The notes: generated by a model not told the origin, from the letters alone. DNA of 64,000 bases from Chryseobacterium sp. OSA05B (GCF_019970065.1 NZ_JAHXYH010000005.1:1-64000), one strand, 5' to 3'; positions 27,070-36,042 are shown, numbered from the stretch's first letter. Made by a program: numbers and translations.

Positions 27070-27239
27070 GGTTTTAATTTTTAATGGTATGTAGTTTTAA
27101 GAATTTGAAGTAACTGTAGTAAGCATGTCCTTCTCCAATACATCAGCAACGAAAGTGCAGTGAAAGTCTGATTTCAAAAAAAGCACCACCAGAAAGTAAT
27201 TTTCTACTGATGCTCACTTGAAAAGTAAATTATGATACT

Positions 27240-27247
27240 CAAAGCTA
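27240..27247 (-). promoter_or_regulatory. -7 element of the 577-residue gene operon
   Basis: TAGCTTTG on the minus strand matches TAnnTTTG. No TTG is present 19 nt upstream; instead the palindrome at 27269-27286 begins 21 nt further upstream, suggesting activator dependence. Leader of about 170 nt to the ATG at 27069. Confidence 0.55.
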
Positions 27248-27268
27248 GAAATTCTCCTTTGATATTCT

Positions 27269-27286
27269 TTACGTATTTCTACGCAA
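27269..27286. promoter_or_regulatory. operator-like palindrome, copy 2
   Basis: TTACGTAT-TT-CTACGCAA: two 8-nt half sites with a 2-nt centre, first half identical to the site upstream of the tyrosinase gene and second half matching 6 of 8. The edge is 21 nt from the -7 element, exactly as at the other site. The predicted centre is near -42, typical of class II activators such as the Crp/Fnr family. Confidence 0.6.
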
Positions 27287-27387
27287 ATTTATTTTTCAAA
27301 GTTTTTACCTATTGTCAAAAGCCCTTGAACACAGATAGAATATAAAATATGAAAATCCCACCAATGGAAACTTCATTTTAAGTCACA

Positions 27388-27416
27388 AAAAAACCACACC
27401 CTGAAGTGCGGTTTTT
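27388..27416 (-). terminator. terminator of the tyrosinase-DUF2182 unit
   Basis: Stem AAAACCACA with TGCGGTTTT (one mismatch) and an 8-nt loop, about 55 nt beyond the DUF2182 stop. It separates the two minus-strand units. Between 27070 and 27470 I otherwise see only the promoter and operator of the downstream unit. Confidence 0.7.
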
Positions 27417-27470
27417 CACCTGATTTTAAATAAGTCCGGTGAATTAGAATATAGTAGAAAACAAAAGTAT

Positions 27471-28238
27471 TCAATTAAATTTCAAGACATTTTTCAGATT
27501 AAGCTTAGTCTGTGCAATGATAACACGCAGTAGCTTAAGGCGAAAACTGAAATGCCACCCCGGAAATCTTGGATGCTCCATATGCTCACTGATCATGATG
27601 AAAGTAACCACAATCATGGCCAGATTATGTCCGGAAGGCAGCAACATCGGGAAAAGCATCAGTGCCCATCCCGCTCCCACACACCAAACTCCGTGCATAA
27701 TTCCAAACATAAATGCATCACGATCCGCCTCGGAACCGAAAGCGGCAAGTGGAGCGTGATCATGTCCCCGGTTCAGACACTTTTGCTTGATGGGAGAAAA
27801 CTGCCATATCACTGCAATGATTCCCACTCCCAAAGCAGGAATGTAAGAATTTGGTAAGAGCAGATTCAGTCCTATAATGATCATATTCATGAAAAACCCC
27901 ATAACGATCCATACTGCGGTATAGCCCAATATGAAAAGTAATGCAGACCAGAATCTACGGTTTTTAAAACTACGGTCATAAATATACTGAACCGGCACAA
28001 TCAGTTTAGGCAACATCATCGCCAGTACCATGAGCGTCCAGCCGATCATCAGGTCAGAAACGGGATTCATCTGAAGCATCATTTGAAGTGAAGCTTTTGA
28101 TGGTCCTTCAAGCGTCACATGACAGTGCTTCACCGTCATGATACCACCCGGATTAAACAGCAGGATCACCCAAAATAAAGCACTTACCGACAGAATCACT
28201 ACACTTATTGAATAACGGATCCTTTTCGAGGTTTTCAT
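27471..28238 (-). CDS. DUF2182 integral membrane protein
   Basis: 255-residue polytopic protein of the DUF2182 family (predicted metal-binding membrane proteins). It shows several hydrophobic helices with the family signature in helix 2 (WTLMVLAMMLPKL) and a Cys/His-containing loop (KQKCLNRGHDH). The ATG overlaps the tyrosinase stop by 4 nt. As partner of a binuclear copper enzyme it could be involved in copper supply; that is inference from the operon. Confidence 0.85.
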   Translation of the reverse strand: MKTSKRIRYSISVVILSVSALFWVILLFNPGGIMTVKHCHVTLEGPSKASLQMMLQMNPVSDLMIGWTLMVLAMMLPKLIVPVQYIYDRSFKNRRFWSALLFILGYTAVWIVMGFFMNMIIIGLNLLLPNSYIPALGVGIIAVIWQFSPIKQKCLNRGHDHAPLAAFGSEADRDAFMFGIMHGVWCVGAGWALMLFPMLLPSGHNLAMIVVTFIMISEHMEHPRFPGWHFSFRLKLLRVIIAQTKLNLKNVLKFN

Positions 28239-29752
28239 AGCTTCTGCTCTTCACGATAGATGCTTACACGGCCTACCGTAATTTTTTCATCGGAAGGAAC
28301 TACATTATCCGGCAGAATCGTTACATCCAGAGAATTAATATCAAGTTGATTATTGATAAACAGGTTATCGATAATGTCTGTAATATTAAGAATAAATGTA
28401 AGTCCTGTCCCACCATTGTGCCCGTCTTTATCAGAAGCATTACGCAATCCGAAAAGAGAAACATGTCCGGCAAGCTGATGATTGACAGAAACGCTCAGAA
28501 TATTGGCATCTCTGGTTCCTTTCACATTTTCCAGCTGAAGATAAACCTGATCCGGTAAATTGGAAACAGAGGCCTTCATCAGGCTGTTGGGTACATTCTT
28601 CCAGGAACTGCTTTCTAACTTAACGGTAGTTTTCGCTCCTGATCCGTCTATCTGAACCTGTCCGGTATTGGCCCCTACAAGTTCTGAGTTGTCTCCTAAG
28701 TCCATATCTTGTTCTTGTAAATTTTCTGTTTCTACAGATTGTGCTCCTAATTTAGTCAATCTTTGGGAAAGCGTTTTCTCTACCAGAGGAGCCGTTGTTG
28801 GTTCAAGATCATCATAGGTATAATCAAGCTTAGCCAAACTGGTCATTTCTTCAGGAGTATACACCCAGGCCTTATTGTCAGGTAAAGGCATGATGAATTC
28901 TCTTTCACCGTAAAGTGCCGGCCCTCCCAACCACAGCGGATTAATGGGATTACTGTTCTTTACATTCCATGCAGCCCACATTCTGTCGATATTACAGTGG
29001 TGAAGATAGAAAATAGGGTCAAGTCCTGCGGAATCCGGATCAGACATTATTCCGTCATTCCCTCCTACCTGTACGTGCACCAAATTGTGAGGATTACTCT
29101 CAAGGTTACCACTGGTGGCACCGTCATGTGAGAATCTGGTTTCCGGTCCGCCATATCCTGGTTTTGAGGTAGCAGAATTACTTCCCGTATAGATGGTATT
29201 TCCCTGACAAGCTTCTGAAAGCGGTGGAATTTGTACATAAACGTTTCCATCACTTTTAGGGCCGTATCTTGCGGTTACATATAAAGGATTCGGGGTCTTT
29301 CCGTCCGGAAGAGTTTTTTGGGTAAAAGCCGGAGGTATTTTGTACTGGTCACCTGATCCCAGATAATTCCAATAAGGAAGCGCCCAGTCTGCCGGTCCCC
29401 CTAAACTGATTACTGCCTGACGGATCTGTTCTTCAAGAGCAATAAGATACCCGCGATGCCATGGCGCAAAATACCAGCTCTGGTGCTGACACTGGTTCCA
29501 GTATTTTTTCATTGTATCGGGGTCTGGAAGCGGACTTGTCGGAACGTTTGGTGGTCCGGGAAGAACATTCCAATTGGGAAATTTACTTCCACCCATCTGC
29601 TCACCATGCATGGCTGCAAAAAACCACCAGCTGTTTTCGTCATTTAAAGTACGGGACTGCATCACCCCAACTGCCTTTGCGTACCACAAAAGATCCTGAT
29701 TATCAAAAGTACCGTTATACTCCCACGCATTTTTTCTTGTAAACTTAGCCAT
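28235..29752 (-). CDS. tyrosinase family copper oxidase
   Basis: Type-3 copper phenol oxidase (505 residues). CuA ligands are His49 (AMHGEQ), His90 and His99 (CQHQSWYFAPWHRGY); CuB ligands are His222 and His226 (PHNLVHVQVGG) and the FYLHHCNIDRMW motif (251-252). Cys88-Gln-His90 matches the Cys-x-His thioether bridge known in fungal tyrosinase. The C-terminal 150 residues resemble the beta-sandwich shielding domain of plant/fungal polyphenol oxidases. There is no signal peptide. It heads an operon with DUF2182 and would oxidise mono- or diphenols to quinones, perhaps forming melanin. Confidence 0.92.
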   Translation of the reverse strand: MAKFTRKNAWEYNGTFDNQDLLWYAKAVGVMQSRTLNDENSWWFFAAMHGEQMGGSKFPNWNVLPGPPNVPTSPLPDPDTMKKYWNQCQHQSWYFAPWHRGYLIALEEQIRQAVISLGGPADWALPYWNYLGSGDQYKIPPAFTQKTLPDGKTPNPLYVTARYGPKSDGNVYVQIPPLSEACQGNTIYTGSNSATSKPGYGGPETRFSHDGATSGNLESNPHNLVHVQVGGNDGIMSDPDSAGLDPIFYLHHCNIDRMWAAWNVKNSNPINPLWLGGPALYGEREFIMPLPDNKAWVYTPEEMTSLAKLDYTYDDLEPTTAPLVEKTLSQRLTKLGAQSVETENLQEQDMDLGDNSELVGANTGQVQIDGSGAKTTVKLESSSWKNVPNSLMKASVSNLPDQVYLQLENVKGTRDANILSVSVNHQLAGHVSLFGLRNASDKDGHNGGTGLTFILNITDIIDNLFINNQLDINSLDVTILPDNVVPSDEKITVGRVSIYREEQKL

Positions 29753-29834
29753 AGAATTAATTTTTAGTTTTTCTGGTTATTAAAAGTTTTTATCAAAAAG
29801 TACTGCTCTTTACAAGCAGATCTCATGTTAATCA

Positions 29835-29842
29835 CAAATCTA
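29835..29842 (-). promoter_or_regulatory. -7 element of the tyrosinase operon
   Basis: TAGATTTG on the minus strand matches TAnnTTTG, with no TTG at the usual -33 position. The ATG is 82 nt downstream. The palindrome at 29864-29881 starts 21 nt upstream. Confidence 0.6.
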
Positions 29843-29863
29843 CGCACATGGCAGGAAAAAGGA

Positions 29864-29881
29864 TTACGTATAAATACGTAA
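29864..29881. promoter_or_regulatory. operator-like palindrome, copy 1
   Basis: Perfect inverted repeat TTACGTAT-AA-ATACGTAA, extended by one more pair to 29863-29882. It is 21 nt from the -7 of the tyrosinase operon and has a counterpart with identical geometry at 27269. A second small palindrome TCACCA-AG-TGGTGA lies just upstream at 29886-29899. The region 29883-30060 otherwise holds no believable gene. Confidence 0.7.
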
Positions 29882-30060
29882 TTTATCACCAAGTGGTGAA
29901 ATTTACCAAAAACTTTTGCGAGAAGTTAAAACAGCTTATTGGAAATTTAATGATGAAAAAGTCTATGAGAAAAAGAATAGATAAGTCACGTAAAACTTAT
30001 CGAGCGAAATTTTTAATTCATCTTTTTAAAATAAGTAACGACGAATCATTAAAATAAAAA

Positions 30061-30087
30061 AGGGAAAGTAAATCTATTACTTTCCCT
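30061..30087 (-). terminator. terminator of tRNA-Met
   Basis: 11-bp stem AGGGAAAGTAA/TTACTTTCCCT (30061-30071 with 30077-30087), followed on the minus strand by a T run. It is 8 nt beyond the tRNA 3' end. Confidence 0.85.
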
Positions 30088-30094
30088 CTTATTG

Positions 30095-30168
30095 TAGCGA
30101 AGACGGGAATTGAACCCGTGACCTCAGGGTTATGAATCCTGCGCTCTAACCAACTGAGCTACCTCGCC
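30095..30168 (-). tRNA. tRNA-Met (CAU)
   Basis: Cloverleaf on the minus strand: acceptor GGCGAGG/CTTCGCT, D-arm AGCTCAGTTGGTTAGAGC, anticodon loop TTCATAA (CAU), T-arm GGGTTCAATTCCC. CCA is not encoded. It lacks the initiator features, so elongator Met is most likely; a lysidine-modified Ile tRNA, which also has a CAU gene anticodon, cannot be fully excluded. Confidence 0.92.
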
Positions 30169-30180
30169 GTTTTGGTGGTG

Positions 30181-30211
30181 CAAATATAGAAAATATTTGT
30201 TTACCACCAAA
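30181..30211 (-). promoter_or_regulatory. tRNA-Met promoter
   Basis: Minus strand: TTTG (30211-30208), exactly 19 nt, TATATTTG (30188-30181). A perfect Bacteroidota promoter ending 12 nt before the tRNA 5' end, so the tRNA is its own transcription unit. Confidence 0.85.
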
Positions 30212-30212
30212 A

Positions 30213-31505
30213 TTATTTTAACTTAAAATATTCCAAAACATCACCTACGTGATCTGGTTTATTGATTATCTTATTGTTAGCATCTAAAATAAAATACGTC
30301 GGAGTTGCATGAACATTGTATGTATCTACGTAAGTACTGTTCCATCCTCTCAATTCGGAGTCATTGATCCAAGGAAATGCAGCGATCTTCTGAGTATATG
30401 AATTTTTATCTGTATCTAAAGACAGTCCGACAACCTGAATATTTTTCGCTTTTAAATCATTGTATTTCGCTAAAAGCTGTGGCAGCTCACTTTCACAGTG
30501 GGAACAAGTAGAAGACCAGAAAATGATCACTTTCTTGTCTGCTTTCACGTCATACAGTGACTTTGCAGAGGTGTTGGTTGCAGACTGGAACTTGACATTA
30601 GGGAACGCTGCTCCCATTTCCACATTCGCATTCGACTTTAAAGTGGTTGCCAATCTGTCGGTAATGGTACATTTAAGGTTTTTAGCAAGCGTCAGATACT
30701 TGGTTTTAAACTCTTCCATGTCATAGGCATCAAAAATATCAATAAGTTCCGATAAAACAGTCTGCCCTCTCGGTGTTTCTACTTTTAAACGGTCTAAAAG
30801 CGTATCTACCGAACCTGCAACATTGGTATTCCCTCCGGAATTAAGGTAGGAAACCAAAACAGGTCTCAGAAGAGAAGAAGACTCCAGCATATCATTGGAT
30901 TTATCCAGGAAGTTAACGATATCATCCTGGGTAACTTTTTTCGCAGGGTCTGCAGAATTGGATAAGAACTTAGCGTAATTGCTATTATAATAAGCAATAA
31001 ACGGATGCTTGGCAGCATCAACTCCATTGCTAGTACCGGATAGTCTGTCTATTTCAATTTTCAGGGCTTTTCCGAAGTCCGTATTATCTTTGTAGTATTC
31101 TTTGATCTGTGCCAGTGCCGGGAGAATAAGTTCTTTTTTCTGCGAACCTTCCTGCTGCTTGCTCATGAGATCATTGACTTCATCAAGATAAGCTACTTCT
31201 TTGATCTTATTATTCTGAACATCTAATTTGATGCTCACATTTTTATTTTCCGAGACAAAGCTCACTGCATTATTTGAAGCCGGAAAATACACCTTCATCA
31301 TTCCCATATAATGAGTGGGATACTTAAAGGTCCAGGTATTGTTCTTGTTCTGTTGTTTTGTAACGATTATGTCTTTTGAGCCGTTTAATGTATATAGAAT
31401 GGCATCCTGATCTTTAAATTCGGCAGGAGCCTGAACGGTAACCGTAAACTGAGCCTGCAGAGAAAATGCAGCTAATACTGCAGATAATATATATATCTTT
31501 TTCAT
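30213..31505 (-). CDS. TlpA-like thioredoxin-fold protein
   Basis: 430-residue periplasmic protein: signal peptide ending in SLQAQ, an N-terminal beta-rich domain of the DUF4369 kind (about 20-120), a helical middle, and a C-terminal AhpC/TSA-thioredoxin domain with active site CSHC (334-337) and the cis-Pro segment HATPTYF. Proteins of this build are reductases in the envelope, often for cytochrome maturation or general thiol repair. The gene is preceded by the terminator of the T9SS cargo unit, so it has its own promoter. Confidence 0.88.
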   Translation of the reverse strand: MKKIYILSAVLAAFSLQAQFTVTVQAPAEFKDQDAILYTLNGSKDIIVTKQQNKNNTWTFKYPTHYMGMMKVYFPASNNAVSFVSENKNVSIKLDVQNNKIKEVAYLDEVNDLMSKQQEGSQKKELILPALAQIKEYYKDNTDFGKALKIEIDRLSGTSNGVDAAKHPFIAYYNSNYAKFLSNSADPAKKVTQDDIVNFLDKSNDMLESSSLLRPVLVSYLNSGGNTNVAGSVDTLLDRLKVETPRGQTVLSELIDIFDAYDMEEFKTKYLTLAKNLKCTITDRLATTLKSNANVEMGAAFPNVKFQSATNTSAKSLYDVKADKKVIIFWSSTCSHCESELPQLLAKYNDLKAKNIQVVGLSLDTDKNSYTQKIAAFPWINDSELRGWNSTYVDTYNVHATPTYFILDANNKIINKPDHVGDVLEYFKLK

Positions 31506-31520
31506 AGAGTAAAAATAAAA

Positions 31521-31546
31521 AAACTCTCTGATTAATCAGAGAGTTT
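31521..31546 (-). terminator. terminator after the cargo/small membrane protein unit
   Basis: Perfect 11-bp stem (31521-31531 with 31536-31546) with a TTAA loop, followed on the minus strand by seven T residues. It is 20 nt beyond the 72-codon gene. Confidence 0.9.
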
Positions 31547-31566
31547 AATGTTATTTTAATAAAATT

Positions 31567-31785
31567 TTAGGCTTTTACGCTTTTTAATTTCTTTGTATAG
31601 AATAGAATAAGTGCAATGGCCACTACAGACAGCAGATAAACATACATGTCAATAGGTGATGCAGCAGCTCCGGGGCCTACACCTCCGGTACCACCTCCTC
31701 CAGGTACTGGTGGAACTTCGTCCGCCTTGACCAGAAATGTTCCGAATAAGAAAAGAGCGAGTACTAGTTTATTAATAGTTTTCAT
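31567..31785 (-). CDS. small secreted Gly/Pro-rich membrane protein
   Basis: 72 residues: signal peptide ending near FLVKA, a linker VPPVPGGGGTGGVGPGAAAS, one membrane helix (MYVYLLSVVAIALILFYT) and a basic tail KKLKSVKA. Small proteins of this plan are common beside T9SS cargo genes in flavobacteria; their function is unknown to me. It lies 5 nt after the cargo gene and shares its terminator. The build (signal peptide, glycine linker, TM, basic tail) also resembles exosortase-type or GlyGly-CTERM anchors, but no sorting motif is evident. Confidence 0.75.
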   Translation of the reverse strand: MKTINKLVLALFLFGTFLVKADEVPPVPGGGGTGGVGPGAAASPIDMYVYLLSVVAIALILFYTKKLKSVKA

Positions 31786-31790
31786 AATAT

Positions 31791-33722
31791 TTATTTTAAG
31801 ATTTTAGTGTTAACGGTTTCTCCTTTATCAGAAACAATTTTTACAACATAAGAATTTTTAACAGCGCCGTTAAGCTCAATTACAAAATCCCTAGATGCAT
31901 CAACTGCCTTTTTAGAGATAACCAGTTTACCGCTCATATCATAAACTTCAATATCTGCTTTTTTCCAGTTTGGATCAAATCTAACAATGTAGTTGGTAAT
32001 TTCTGGATTATATACCACCATTGTTCTTGAAGGTACGCTACTTGTATCTTTTGTACCTAACACCACATTATTTGGATCACCATAATATAAATCGTAAGAT
32101 GCAACAGCGTTAGGTGCAATACCTCCCTGTGTTGCCTGCTGTACAGTCCCGTTTGATGCTTTATAGTAGAAACCTATACCAGCAGACAGTAAATGTGTTC
32201 CTGTCGGAACCAACTCTCCGTTTTCTCTTATTTCGAACTTGTAAGATTTAACTTTATCAGTCTTATAGTTTACAAGTTTAACATTTTTTCCTTTAAAGTT
32301 ATTTTCATTGGCTTCATTGATATATAACCAATATTGTGCTGTATAGTTTGAATCATAACCACCATTTAAAGCTTCTTCAAATGTACCGATCATGTTCTCA
32401 GTTGTAGCCGTAGCCTGAACTGTAGTTGCTATAGAAGTCTGGTGACCTGTAGTCGCATTAGGTGAAACTACATAATAGGTTCTTGCCACTTCGTTTCCGT
32501 TAGCATCTAAACCAATTACCCCAAGCTGTTTTACCGTTCCGTCAATGCTCTTACTACCGTTTTTGGCAGCAGTCACACTATAATCAGTACCGGCTAATCT
32601 AACCGTTTGGTTAAATCTTCTAAGGGTATTAAAATTTAAGGTTTGAACTGTATTATCTCTCAATTTCAGAACGAAAGTCTGCATTGGCTTGATAATCATA
32701 CCGATATCACCAACTGGTACTCCGTTAGCAGCATAGGTCTGGATCAATGCTCCTGTACTGGATGCATTTCCCTGAGCTCCTACTACTACTGTTCCCGGGT
32801 CGTATCTTACTCCCCAAATATTAGAGATATTATTTCCGTCCGTAGTTCCTCCGTTTTCGATATACCCTATTCTTGATAAGTCAAGATTAGTTAAGAAAGG
32901 ATTTCCAAACTGGTAAATATTTTTACCGTATGTATTCCCCCAAGGAGTAATTGAAACTTCAAACTGATCCTGAAGATACGTGTTATATCTTTCATTGTAT
33001 CCATTGATCGTCGTTCCTCCAACACCGAAACTCACATTTCCTCCGTTTTGAAGAGTTGTGTTTGCTGCCAGTGAAGTATAAGGGCGACCATTAACGGTAT
33101 GAAGCGAGCTACTGGTATCCAGATTATTATTGGCAGATCCCAACATATAATAGGTGGTAGCATCAGTTGTAGGAACGGATAAATCTGTAAAATCGGCAAC
33201 AGCTGCTGTGTTGTTCCATTTTAGGATTTCGTTTTTACTTCTTCTTACAGTTCCAAATGTTTTACCAAGTTCAGTGGATAATGTGTTCAGAACTTTACCA
33301 GAGAAAGGCATTGCCACCTGCTGATAAAAATCTCCATTACCATGTTTCTTGGTTCTGAATTCTTTACTTACGATTCCAGTAATCTGTGCCTGGTTTAAAC
33401 CATCGACATATAACTGTCCATAAGTAGATGCGTCGTCGGTATTCCCTGGAGTATTAAGTCTTAAAACGATATTTCCACCGTCGGTTTTATCTCCCCCGGC
33501 GGCGTCTATTGTTTTAAAAGCATCTCCGGTTGTACCTACAACCATAACGTTTCCGTGCACATCCAAAAGGCCATTACCTTTCGTCTGCACACCTCCACCA
33601 CTATAAACAAGGGTGCCTTCGCTCACATACATATTAGCATTAGTGTCAACGTGACATAGTACCTGCGCCTGAACAGAGTAACTAATTGCTAAAAGACCTA
33701 TAGCAAATAAACTTTTTCTCAT
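31791..33722 (-). CDS. T9SS type A sorting-domain protein
   Basis: 643-residue secreted protein. A signal peptide (ends SYSVQAQ) is followed by a large beta-rich body of repeats of Thr, Asn and Gly with no catalytic motif I recognise, and a C-terminal type A sorting domain of about 75 residues (VYNPEITNYIVRFD, EVYDMSGKLV, ending TVNTKILK) that directs export through SprA. It may be a surface or adhesin-like protein. A -7 element lies at 33761-33768. Confidence 0.85.
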   Translation of the reverse strand: MRKSLFAIGLLAISYSVQAQVLCHVDTNANMYVSEGTLVYSGGGVQTKGNGLLDVHGNVMVVGTTGDAFKTIDAAGGDKTDGGNIVLRLNTPGNTDDASTYGQLYVDGLNQAQITGIVSKEFRTKKHGNGDFYQQVAMPFSGKVLNTLSTELGKTFGTVRRSKNEILKWNNTAAVADFTDLSVPTTDATTYYMLGSANNNLDTSSSLHTVNGRPYTSLAANTTLQNGGNVSFGVGGTTINGYNERYNTYLQDQFEVSITPWGNTYGKNIYQFGNPFLTNLDLSRIGYIENGGTTDGNNISNIWGVRYDPGTVVVGAQGNASSTGALIQTYAANGVPVGDIGMIIKPMQTFVLKLRDNTVQTLNFNTLRRFNQTVRLAGTDYSVTAAKNGSKSIDGTVKQLGVIGLDANGNEVARTYYVVSPNATTGHQTSIATTVQATATTENMIGTFEEALNGGYDSNYTAQYWLYINEANENNFKGKNVKLVNYKTDKVKSYKFEIRENGELVPTGTHLLSAGIGFYYKASNGTVQQATQGGIAPNAVASYDLYYGDPNNVVLGTKDTSSVPSRTMVVYNPEITNYIVRFDPNWKKADIEVYDMSGKLVISKKAVDASRDFVIELNGAVKNSYVVKIVSDKGETVNTKILK

Positions 33723-33760
33723 TGTATAAATTATTTGTGTGTTAATACAATCTTCACCCG

Positions 33761-33768
33761 CAAAGGTA
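33761..33768 (-). promoter_or_regulatory. -7 element of the cargo gene
   Basis: TACCTTTG on the minus strand matches TAnnTTTG, 38 nt before the ATG at 33722. The -33 region is an A/T run without TTG. Confidence 0.5.
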
Positions 33769-33797
33769 AGATTTTTTTTTAAAGAAAAAAAAATATT

Positions 33798-34985
33798 TTA
33801 TTTATTAACAAAAATATTATCCTCCGTTAATATGATTTCTTTCTCCTCTCCTATTGAAAACATATAGTCCTCCAGAACTTTTTCAGTGGTCCCTCTTAAA
33901 CCTCTGGCTCCCAATCCTTTTTCAATGGTTTCTTCTACTATCTTTTCGACAGCGCCGTCTGTAAATACCAAATTCGTGCCATCCATTTTGAACAGTTCAA
34001 TAAACTGATTGATGATCGAATTTTTAGGCTCTTTCATAATTCTTACCATGGTCTCTTTATCCAGTTTATCCAGGTAAGTAATGATCGGGAATCTTCCTAA
34101 AAGTTCAGGAATTAATCCGAAAGTACGAAGGTCAATGGCATTAATATTTGTCAATACATATTTTTCTTCGTCCGTATTGTTGATTTTTTCAGAACTGAAG
34201 CCAATGGCCTGCTTGTTCATTCTTCTTTCGATGATATCTTTGATTCCGTCAAAAGCTCCACCGGCAATAAACAAGATATTCTGCGTATTCACCTGGATAT
34301 ATTTCTGATCCGGGTGTTTTCTTCCTCCTTGAGGCGGGACGTTTACGATACTTCCTTCCAGAAGTTTCAGCAATCCCTGCTGTACCCCTTCTCCGGAAAC
34401 GTCTCTTGTAATGCTCGGATTGTCAGATTTTCTTGCGATTTTATCAATCTCATCGATAAATACAATTCCTCTTTCTGCTTTTTCCACATCATAGTCAGCC
34501 ACCATCAGAAGTCTTGAAAGGATACTTTCCACATCTTCCCCTACATAGCCGGCTTCCGTAAGAATAGTAGCATCTACGATACAGAAAGGAACGTTAAGCT
34601 CTCTAGCAATGGTTTTTGCCAGAAGCGTTTTTCCTGTACCGGTTTCGCCTATCATGATGATATTTGATTTTTCCAGTTCTACTTCCCTGTTCTCATCCTG
34701 AGCGTGAAGCAGTCTTTTATAATGATTGTATACCGCGATCGAAAGCTGTTTTTTCGCCTGATCCTGTCCAATAACATATTGGTTAAGGAATTCTTTGATC
34801 TCTTTCGGTTTTTTAAGTTCGTCTATACTTTCTGCCGGAGAAGTTCCCGTTTTAGAAACGCTGTCTTTTACGATAACATGCGCCTGTTCGATGCAGTTTT
34901 CGCAAATAAAGCCGGTCTGCCCTGAAATGAGCATTTGTACTTCATTTCTTTTTCTGCCGCAGAAAGAACATTGGTTTGAATTCAT
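33798..34985 (-). CDS. clpX: ATP-dependent Clp protease ATP-binding subunit ClpX
   Basis: AAA+ unfoldase feeding ClpP. 395 residues with N-terminal zinc-binding domain (CSFCGRKRNEV, CENC), Walker A GETGTGKT, Walker B FIDEIDKIA, the pore loop GYVGEDVES and the ClpP-contacting IGFS loop. No clpP gene is adjacent. Confidence 0.98.
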   Translation of the reverse strand: MNSNQCSFCGRKRNEVQMLISGQTGFICENCIEQAHVIVKDSVSKTGTSPAESIDELKKPKEIKEFLNQYVIGQDQAKKQLSIAVYNHYKRLLHAQDENREVELEKSNIIMIGETGTGKTLLAKTIARELNVPFCIVDATILTEAGYVGEDVESILSRLLMVADYDVEKAERGIVFIDEIDKIARKSDNPSITRDVSGEGVQQGLLKLLEGSIVNVPPQGGRKHPDQKYIQVNTQNILFIAGGAFDGIKDIIERRMNKQAIGFSSEKINNTDEEKYVLTNINAIDLRTFGLIPELLGRFPIITYLDKLDKETMVRIMKEPKNSIINQFIELFKMDGTNLVFTDGAVEKIVEETIEKGLGARGLRGTTEKVLEDYMFSIGEEKEIILTEDNIFVNK

Positions 34986-35043
34986 ACTATATAATAATGT
35001 TAAAGAAAATCGTAAAAAATTTCTTTTTTACGATTTTATGCTT

Positions 35044-35430
35044 TTAAGAAATAATTGAGTTTTGAATCTCTTTATATTCTTCGTCTGTTAGTTTCAGTCT
35101 TTCATTTTTGAAGTTCATGTCTTCCACCTTGTTTAAGGGAATGAGGTGAATATGGGCATGAGGAACTTCAAGTCCTACTACAGCTACGCCCACTCTTACG
35201 CAGGGCACTGCATTTTTAATCTTTTTGGCGACCTGCTGGGCAAATCCCCAAAGGTTTTTATATTCTTCACTGTCCAGATCAAAAATCAGATCGACTTCTT
35301 TCTTGGGAACTACAAGGGTATGTCCTTTCACTAAAGGCATTGCGTCCAGGAACGCGATAAAGTGATCATCTTCTGCAATGGTATAAGAGGGAATGTCGCC
35401 ATTAATGATCTTTGTGAATATACTGCTCAT
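35044..35430 (-). CDS. HIT family hydrolase
   Basis: 128-residue histidine-triad protein, a nucleotide (adenosine-phosphoramidate type) hydrolase in the cytoplasm. The triad HAHIHLIPL near residue 95 and the N-terminal motif FTKIINGDIPSY are typical. It follows greA on the same strand and is probably co-transcribed. Confidence 0.95.
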   Translation of the reverse strand: MSSIFTKIINGDIPSYTIAEDDHFIAFLDAMPLVKGHTLVVPKKEVDLIFDLDSEEYKNLWGFAQQVAKKIKNAVPCVRVGVAVVGLEVPHAHIHLIPLNKVEDMNFKNERLKLTDEEYKEIQNSIIS

Positions 35431-35487
35431 AGGGTAGAAATTAGAGGTTAGATTTTTGAAATAAGATTGCGGATATCGTACTTTAGA

Positions 35488-35958
35488 TTATAGAGTGATT
35501 TCTAATACTTCGAAAGAAAGTTTGTTTCCGTTGGGTAATGTAATATCAGCTGTTTCACCGATTACTTTTCCAAGCAATCCTTTTGCAATAGGCGTATTTA
35601 CAGAAATCCTTCCTGTCTTAAGGTCGCTTTCATTATCCGGTACCAATGTAAACACCTGCTCCTGATTGGTCACATTGTTTTTAAGTTTTACAGTAGTAAG
35701 GATGGAAACCTTTGAAGTATCTAATTGACTTTCATCTATGATCTTGGAAGTTGCGATAATATCTTTCAGCTTGGAAATTCTCATTTCAAGCATCCCCTGA
35801 GCCTCTTTAGCCGCATCATATTCAGCATTTTCAGATAAATCTCCTTTATCTCTTGCTTCTGCGATCTGCATGGTAATTTTTGGTCTTTCCACAGTTTCTA
35901 ACTGTTCCAGCTCAGCTTTCATTTTCTCTTGTCCCTCCTTTGTTACATAGCTTGCCAT
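35488..35958 (-). CDS. greA: transcription elongation factor GreA
   Basis: Rescues backtracked RNA polymerase by stimulating transcript cleavage. N-terminal coiled coil (residues about 8-75, including the acidic tip with SENAEYDAAKE) and C-terminal FKBP-like domain (ending KLSFEVLEITL). I use the ATG at 35958 (MASYVTKEG), giving 156 residues; an ATG three codons upstream is less usual. A TATATTTG promoter element lies at 36050-36043. Confidence 0.96.
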   Translation of the reverse strand: MASYVTKEGQEKMKAELEQLETVERPKITMQIAEARDKGDLSENAEYDAAKEAQGMLEMRISKLKDIIATSKIIDESQLDTSKVSILTTVKLKNNVTNQEQVFTLVPDNESDLKTGRISVNTPIAKGLLGKVIGETADITLPNGNKLSFEVLEITL

Positions 35959-35991
35959 AATTTTCAAAATTTAGGTTTGGTATAAAAAAAT

Positions 35992-36011
35992 AATCCGACA
36001 TTTGCCGGACA
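35992..36011 (-). promoter_or_regulatory. terminator-like hairpin in the greA leader
   Basis: Minus strand: stem around GTCCGG/TCGGAT (two G-T pairs) followed by TTATTTTTTTA. It lies between the -7 element (36050-36043) and the greA ATG, where a simple terminator would be out of place, so it may attenuate greA. Confidence 0.35.
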
Positions 36012-36042
36012 ATGTATTACGTGTTATATCGTTTAACTTTTA

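Noticed and set aside
29848..30057. A 69-codon plus-strand frame rich in Lys/Arg upstream of the tyrosinase gene.
   Set aside because: It overlaps the operator palindrome and the tRNA terminator, has no family resemblance, and its composition is what AT-rich DNA gives by chance.
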